NCBI GenBank assembly: GCA_021234155.1
Contig: JAJEKV010000025.1
Span: 4,243,773-4,307,772, forward strand
Length of the DNA stretch: 64,000 nt
Source of the DNA: Isoetes taiwanensis
Lineage: Eukaryota; Streptophyta; Lycopodiopsida; Isoetales; Isoetaceae
Direction of reading: 5' to 3'
The position numbers and the translations under genes are program-made. The notes below the pieces were generated by a model. It saw nothing but the letters and a program-made list of their open reading frames with translations. It did no database searches and was not told where the DNA came from. This document shows, piece by piece, positions 57,996 to 64,000 of the stretch; the stretch's first letter is position 1, and every line of letters starts with the position of its first letter.

Positions 57996-60498
57996 GCTCA
58001 GCTCCATCACAAAATCTACACGAGGTGCCTATGTTATGCATTCTTGCTCCCATTGTTGTATATGTGTCAATAAGAGCAGACATGCATAACACTGGCACCC
58101 CATGCCAACTTTGCAATTGAAACCAAGGTTCTTAAGTATGTATTTCAGCATAATGTGAAGACGGTATATACATGACAGCAATAGAACATAATTCCTACCA
58201 GAAATAGTGGACTTACTTGATATTAGATAGATCCATAGTGGTATGTTGTACTGGAGCAATAGATGGAACTAGAAAAACAAGCTGGAGGATGGCTGATATG
58301 AATTCACACTTTGAAGAACCGGGAGTCGCGAGAACCGAACACGGGATTTCGTGGAGTGCCAAGAAGAAAGCGCCGACAAAGATGCATGCCTTTTTGCAAA
58401 GTTTCTACCTAGGGCGCCGAGAAAAGACGCTACGCCTTTATGCGAAGCGGGCAAAATTAAAACGAAAGCAGCGGATTCGAAAAGCTGAACTGCGGGTAAC
58501 CGCAACGTCACAAGCGTCGTACCATGGTCGCCTTAAGAGGGAGAACGGCGACAAAGACAAAGCTTTAAATGCAAAGTACAATTTTAAAATAAGCAGACGA
58601 TTCAAATTTGCACAGGTGGCAGTCAAATTTCAAATTACGGGCGGGAATTTTGAATTTTATGTTAAAATTTGCACAGGTGGCAAATTCAAGTTTCAAATTA
58701 CGGGCGGGAGTTTTTAAATTTTATGTTCAAATTTGAGCGGGCGGGCGGAAGGGCGGGAAATATAGGAATTTGAAAGTTCAAATTTGGGCGGGTATGGGCG
58801 ACCGGACCGCCACGGGCATGGGCGGGCAACCACATTAATGGCCCGCATTTTCCGAAAATCGTATCGCGGACCAAAATAATGGCTACTTTTTCCGCCTACT
58901 GTGCACATGCCCACATGCACCAACCACCTTATCAAATTTTGGCACCAAGATTCCATTGTTCACATTAGCGCCGCTACGTGCATCCTCTCCGCCTTCACTC
59001 TTCATTTGGAATCCAAGTCTCCAATAATGTCTGTGTTTTTGCCCCATTTACAGAACACTCAAGGTCAAGAAGTAGAAGGTTATGTCTACAAAGGTTCATG
59101 TGTGAGTATGTTATAGCATCGATGAGGGGCGAGCATAGAGTTAAGCGACAACGACGAGGCGATGTGCGGACAAGCAAACGTACGTTACATGCCATGTTTT
59201 TATTACCCAATTTTTCATTACAAGTTTTCCTACTTTTTCGACTCTTCTCATTCATCGTATTGCTCCCCGCCATTCATTCTTACAATTCAACGACCGATCA
59301 GTATCTCTAATTGCATCCATCATTGCTCCTAGTACTCCTACTAATCGCCCTTCTCGGCGGTTCATCACTTACAAAACAATAAAGACATGACGGTGGAAGG
59401 ATATCTATCCATAGGCTCGTGGGTGAGAATGCTATCCTAAACGAAGGGTGACTATGGAGTTACATCGCGGAGCGACATTCATACGTAAATGAATAGGTAG
59501 AACTATAGGGTTCAAAATAAATGCTATGGATAGTATATTGCAAAAAAAAGGGAAGGGAGGGGGAAAGGGATTTGAAGAGGAGGATATTTGCAAATTTGCA
59601 CCCTCAATAATACATGGATCACACCATGCGAAAATGCATATGCACTTTGTAAATGTGTAGTGAGATTTACGTCATGTGATCCTTGCTTCTTTTCCTTCCC
59701 TCTTCTTGATTTATATTCACCTAATCGAATCAAATATTTTTCTTCGGCTATATTTATCGGATGTCGGGATTTGAGACTAGGGAAAAGCATTACTAGCATC
59801 GTTGTTGTTTAACATATGGACATAAGAGACATGCTTTTCCAAGATATATATTCAGGGCAATGGGCATCTAGTTTTACGTTGTAAAGTTGTGGGAGCCGAG
59901 CTTGAAAGTCGTCCCATGACCTCTTTTAAGCGAATTGTGCAAGCCTCAAAGTTATGAGAATGGTGTCCTTGCAATGAATGAATGTTTGATAAGACGTGCA
60001 TCCAGGGTTGTTGAAAAAATGAGTTACAAAATATTTGCTCCATTAGAGGTGTTTACTAATGCCACGACACAAAATGCTCCAAAGACATATTGTATAAAAT
60101 GTCGCTTTCGTGAGCCTTTGGATCAGTTAACACAAAGTCATTGTTAGGTTTGATAAAATAACATAAAAATCTTATTTAATAAAGCTGTGGTTGTTGGTAA
60201 AGAGATGGCTTATTGATTAAGTGTTTGTATTTTGCTTTGGGACCCTCTTTGAAAAAGTTTAGTTCATAAAACATAATATAACTTGGAATGATACATATTT
60301 TATATGCAAATGGGAGACTATTGATGAGGGACTTGGTGTTATTATCTATTGACAACAAACAAGAAAGTGGATCACACCATGCGATATATAAAATTCGCTT
60401 GGTGTGATCTTTTTGGAAAAAGATGACTTCCTATAGTAAAATTACTTTGATTATCTTTTAATAAAAGAAATATATATGTGTCTTATTTGAAGTTAAGT
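57996..60498. other. unit B middle part, mostly non-coding
   Basis: Equivalent of 47311-49995. An open frame of 166 codons (58217-58717) arises here because indels near 58310-58500 open the frame. Its tail is the tandem repeat with KFQITGG. It is not open in copy A, so I do not call a gene. Confidence 0.5.
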
Positions 60499-60613
60499 AG
60501 AATAGAATAGAATTGTTTTTATCGTCCACGGAGACCAATCGGCCTATGGGACCCAATACAAAAAGCGCAGCAGTCACATTACTGCCCGGATTAAAAAACC
60601 CCCGCCCCGAAGG
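60499..60613 (-). mobile_element. LINE-A-type 3-prime end, copy B
   Basis: The counterpart of 49996-50115, inserted before the duplication since both copies share it at the same place. It differs by a few bases in the C-rich stretch near 60595-60605. Confidence 0.85.
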
Positions 60614-60731
60614 TGTGGATATGTGACGTGCTCATTTATTGATAAAGTGTTTGCTTTTTGAAAAGGGCTAATAACTTTATGTACTACTAGAGTTGGTAAA
60701 GTATTTTAGATGCAAATAGCAGTCAAAGAGA

Positions 60732-60974
60732 ATGAAGGTGGATTCTGTGCAAGAGAAGACCTACTTAAAAAATAAACATGTGGACTATGTAGTCAAACGT
60801 GAAGATAGCACATACATAGTATCCATTAAGGACGAGCAGTTATCCGGATTTCATCCACATGGAAAGGATAAGAGGATTCATACCTTGCAAGCACTTGTTG
60901 TACATATACAATCAAGTGCTTGGAATCGATCCAGTTTTAGGTTGGTTTACAGTTGCAGAACAGTTGTGATGTAA
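60732..60974 (+). pseudogene. SWIM zinc-finger fragment, copy B (frameshifted)
   Basis: The homologue of 50232-50471. An indel near 60836 shifts the called frame. In the other frame the DNA reads IPCKHLLYIYNQVLG, with the Lys that is canonical in SWIM fingers, where copy A has Asn. So neither copy is fully intact. Confidence 0.45.
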
Positions 60975-61619
60975 GTTGGCTGAGTTTATAAATATCATAT
61001 TATGATTTCTTTCCAATGAAAAGTAATGACCATGTGAATTAATTTAACAATTACAAAGACTTGTGTCATTTTCTGTGCAGTATTTTATGTACTTAAAACA
61101 TTCTGGTTGTTTCAGGTAATCTTTAATACATACATGTCCATGTCCTTCTGGTACAACAAACAACCAATCATAAAATTGCATATTTCCATACAATTCACAT
61201 CCATTCATAAAATTTATACAATTGCCTACATTCATCCAATTCAGCTCTATTCACACAATTGCCTACACTAGCTGCCCTTGTCATATACACAAATCCTATA
61301 AGCACCAAAACATGTACAGTAGAAAAACAAGTTAGGTATTCAAATGGAATTAGAAGCAAAAACTTTTTACATTCAAAACTTTGCGTGGCCGTATGGCTTT
61401 ACATCAGAACATCATTTTGGAAATTTAAATGGCCGGAGGCTTCAACTATTCACAACAAAAAAGCCCGGAGGCTTGCAGACATATGGTAAGAAAATAGCCC
61501 GGAGGCATGTACATTTCCTCGAAAAAGATAGAAGTTGGAGGCACGTTGGTATGAAGCTGGAGGCAAGCTGGAGGCCAAGAACAAGGGGGAAAAAAAAGGG
61601 TGCTCTGCCCTAACAAATT

Positions 61620-62034
61620 TCATTCATCTGCTTCACCATCTGCAAAACAAAAAAATAAGAAATAACCGTTAGTTGAATGCTTAAGAAAAGAAAGAAAACA
61701 TGTATGTACCATTTAGCAACGCCATGAACTCCTCGAATTCAGCAGATTCGTCTTCATCTTCTTCATCATCTTTGGCTTCTTCTCCTTCGGTAGACCACTC
61801 ATTCTCTGAAGAACCTCCTTCCCAGCCTTCAAGAACACCTGTGATGAACTCCTGCTCTGAAATTTCCTCTGATTCCTCATTCTCTGATTCCTCATCAGAG
61901 GAATCAGAGGAATCGGAAGCATTCAAAGCAAGAACCGTGGACAGCGGAGGGAACAGCGGAGGGAACACCTCTTCCCGCCGTAATAGGCGCCTCTTGGAGG
62001 ACACCTCCGGCTCTTCCCTAGCTGATCTCTTCAT
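61620..62034 (-). CDS. small acidic nuclear-type protein, two exons, copy B
   Basis: Exon 1 runs 62034 to 61710 and starts MKRSAREEPEVSSKRRLLRR. A 70-bp intron with GT-AG ends (61709-61640, acceptor TTTTGCAG) follows. Exon 2 (61639-61620) adds DGEADE and a stop, giving 114 residues. The N-terminus is basic with two Lys-Arg clusters that could be a nuclear localisation signal. The middle is Ser/Glu/Asp-rich (SDSSDSSDEESENEE), and a helix-like EFITGVLEGWEGG and a FEEFMALLNG motif follow. I do not recognise the family. It resembles short accessory proteins of plant DNA transposons, but that is speculation. Splice phase fits, which favours a real gene over chance. Confidence 0.45.
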
Positions 62035-63429
62035 GGCGATGGACTAGCGAAATTGGGCGAAGGATCCTAGCGAAGATTGGGCAGAGAATGGATGGAGAAT
62101 GGGCGCCAAACTAGGCTAGAATAAATATAGGTTGGATTAGACGTGAAAATCGTAGGAGTGATTCAAATTCCAGTCCTATCAACCATCATTAAATGCCATT
62201 ATGTGCATGTCTCGAAGTTTGAGCCATGCATAATACCATAAATATCCAATATCTTCCCTTTTTAACCTTATTCCTAAACCTATATGATTTGAGTTTAACC
62301 TGAAAATGAACACCGATATAATTCGAATTTAACATACTATTTAATACCAAGATGCTGCGTGGATCGCACGGCGCGAACTTCCATACTGCGTGGATCGCAC
62401 GGTGCGAAATGGTGTACAATTTGTATGCCCCAGCACAATTCGCTCCGTACTAACCTCGTTTTTGAAATTTGCAACGTGCATATGGAAATCGAAAAGTCCA
62501 TTCTCCTACAATCTATGCTTTTATACATTAAGCAAATTCAAATTTCGAATTGTAGGGGGCGGGAAGCCTGTATTGGGATGAAGTAAAGATCCCGGTTAAG
62601 GCGCAATCGCAGCGCCTCGAAATGAAAGTCTGATACAAAGCTTCAACCTACACATTCAAATTTTGAAATGTAGAAGGCGGGAAGCTTGTATGGCCATGGC
62701 CTCTAAATGAAAATAGTGCAAGACAAGAATCGGTGACGCGCACGCTTGGTATCTGACAAACCAAGAGACACCGTCATGAGTTGCCTATGATGCTATAATG
62801 CAAGCGTTTTTAGAAGCCACGTGTTGCATCACCGTCTCGACAACCAAATGCAATTAAATACATATGGCGCCATGAATGTGCAATCCCCTTATTCCGAGAG
62901 AAATATTCCAAGTAAAGTCAGTAATTATGAGAGTTTGGTATCCTAGGTGGCATGGAAAAAGGAGCGAAATATGACGTGGAATGGCTGATAGGAGGCTGTT
63001 TTGAGACCCCAAATCTGCCCTAATGAGTTGGTCGCCTGTGGTACAGCAGACCGCCAGTGGCCAGAATTTCAAATCCCGAAGTAGTTAGTTAGGTCATTGT
63101 TTCTGGAGGACCTCATTTGCTTTTGTCGCAAGTTATTCCAGCTCTCAGCCGAACCTAAGCCGCCGGCCAATAAAATGCGCCGCCAACGCCTAGTGCCCAA
63201 ATACTGCAACCCTTTTTTGGCCTCTTTTTTCAGTGTTTTCTGGCGCCTAATCTCTAGAGTTCAGCGCCTCACCTCTTCGAGAAGGACACCAGTTTCCGGG
63301 CAAAAATCAAGGCGCTTAAAATGGAAATCTACAAATCTGGAGCTCTTCAGGCTGTGAAGACAGCGGTTAGCACCCTGCCAAGCACAGGTATGTCATCTAC
63401 TAGCATGGTTTTTTGTTTGTTTGTTTGTT

Positions 63430-63715
63430 CCAAATGGCACCACCGGCCATTTGGATGCCTGTTAGCTTACTTTAGGTAATCTTGTTGTTGGCATTGGATG
63501 CCTGTTAGCTTACTTTAGGTAGTCTTGTTGTTGGCAAATGGCGCATTTGGATGCCTGTTAGCTTACTTTAGGTAGTCTTGTTGTTGGAAAATGGCGCCAT
63601 GGCGCCATTTGGATGCCTGTTAGCTTACTTTAGTTAGTCTTGTTGTTGGCAAATGGCGCCATTTGGATGCCTGTTAGCTTACTTTAGGGAGTCTTGTTGT
63701 TGGCAAATGGCGCCA
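63430..63715 (+). repeat. 63-bp tandem repeat with palindromic junctions, copy B
   Basis: Five units as in copy A. The first junction is shortened (TTGGCATTGGATGCC) and one junction (63588-63610) keeps the full double-core palindrome. Unit number is conserved but junction length is not. Confidence 0.9.
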
Positions 63716-64000
63716 TTTGCCAAAGTTTTGCTCGATTTGTCCTAATGGCAAATGGCTTAACCATAGTCGCCATTATAACCAGTTCATATGCAAATGGCGC
63801 CATGGCGCCATTTGTTTAGACTGCTTCATAGATGGGTGTCAATAAGCCCAATGAATATATCCTATCAAGTATTCTAGTAGGTAAAATGGCTTTATGGCTT
63901 TATTTGATTGTGAACTCGTTATAGTGGCTTACTATGGTCAAGCCATTTGCTAATTAGGACAAATCGAAAGCAACTCGTAAAATGGCTATGGAGCTATTTG

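Noticed and set aside
58217-58717. 166-codon gene in copy B
   Set aside because: The frame is not open in copy A and its C-terminal part is a translated tandem repeat; no motif is known.

Overview
This is nuclear DNA of a land plant, dominated by transposable elements. Evidence: a two-exon TPD1-like secreted-peptide gene (a land-plant family), a Ty1/copia element primed by initiator-Met tRNA, and L1-type LINEs with plant-style ORF1 (DUF4283-like) and zf-RVT C-termini. A non-seed plant such as a fern or lycophyte is possible, but that is a weak guess. I saw no organellar genes, rRNA, tRNA genes or CRISPR arrays. || Layout. 1-9.6 kb: mostly non-coding, with short tandem repeats, a hairpin, a broken transposase-like ORF on the minus strand (about 4.77-7.44 kb) and a TTTGAA microsatellite. 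9.85-10.85 kb: the TPD1-like gene, the best candidate for a functional host gene; its intron holds a tandem array that includes a decayed copy of exon 1. 11-13.5 kb: small repeats and two tiny LINE 3-prime fragments, one only 22 bp with a perfect 15-bp target duplication. 13730-24675: a full-length minus-strand Ty1/copia element with both LTRs, PBS, PPT and the 5-bp duplication GGTTC. It is split at the protease active site by a nested LINE (LINE-A, 17524-23077, 12-bp target duplication). 26.4-29.7 kb: fold-back repeats, a truncated LINE-A copy and small tandem repeats. 30.06-38.57 kb: a Ulp1-protease-like gene interrupted by LINE-B (30232-36227, 13-bp target duplication, poly-A tail), followed tail-to-tail by a minus-strand DDE-like transposase relic (39.16-40.55 kb). 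The pair may be one composite DNA transposon. 40.5-43.7 kb: LINE-C, cut off inside its reverse transcriptase. || 43717-64000: a head-to-tail duplication of a unit of about 10.23 kb (copy A 43717-53950; copy B 53951 to the window end, incomplete). Each copy carries a tandem-repeat array, broken small genes, a SWIM zinc-finger transposase relic, a minus-strand LINE-A 3-prime end, and very unusual fields of perfect palindromes built on a core that alternates GGCGCC and CCATGG sites, including one perfect 60-bp palindrome next to the duplication junction. Copy B has an extra LINE 3-prime fragment with a tail of about 42 TAGA units. || Nearly every coding element except the TPD1-like gene is broken. 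The three most interesting signals are the palindrome fields, a shared LINE 3-prime terminal signature followed by different microsatellite tails, and the Ulp1/transposase composite. Differences between the two 10-kb copies are strangely concentrated at CTG-versus-CG sites, which may be a sequencing artefact.
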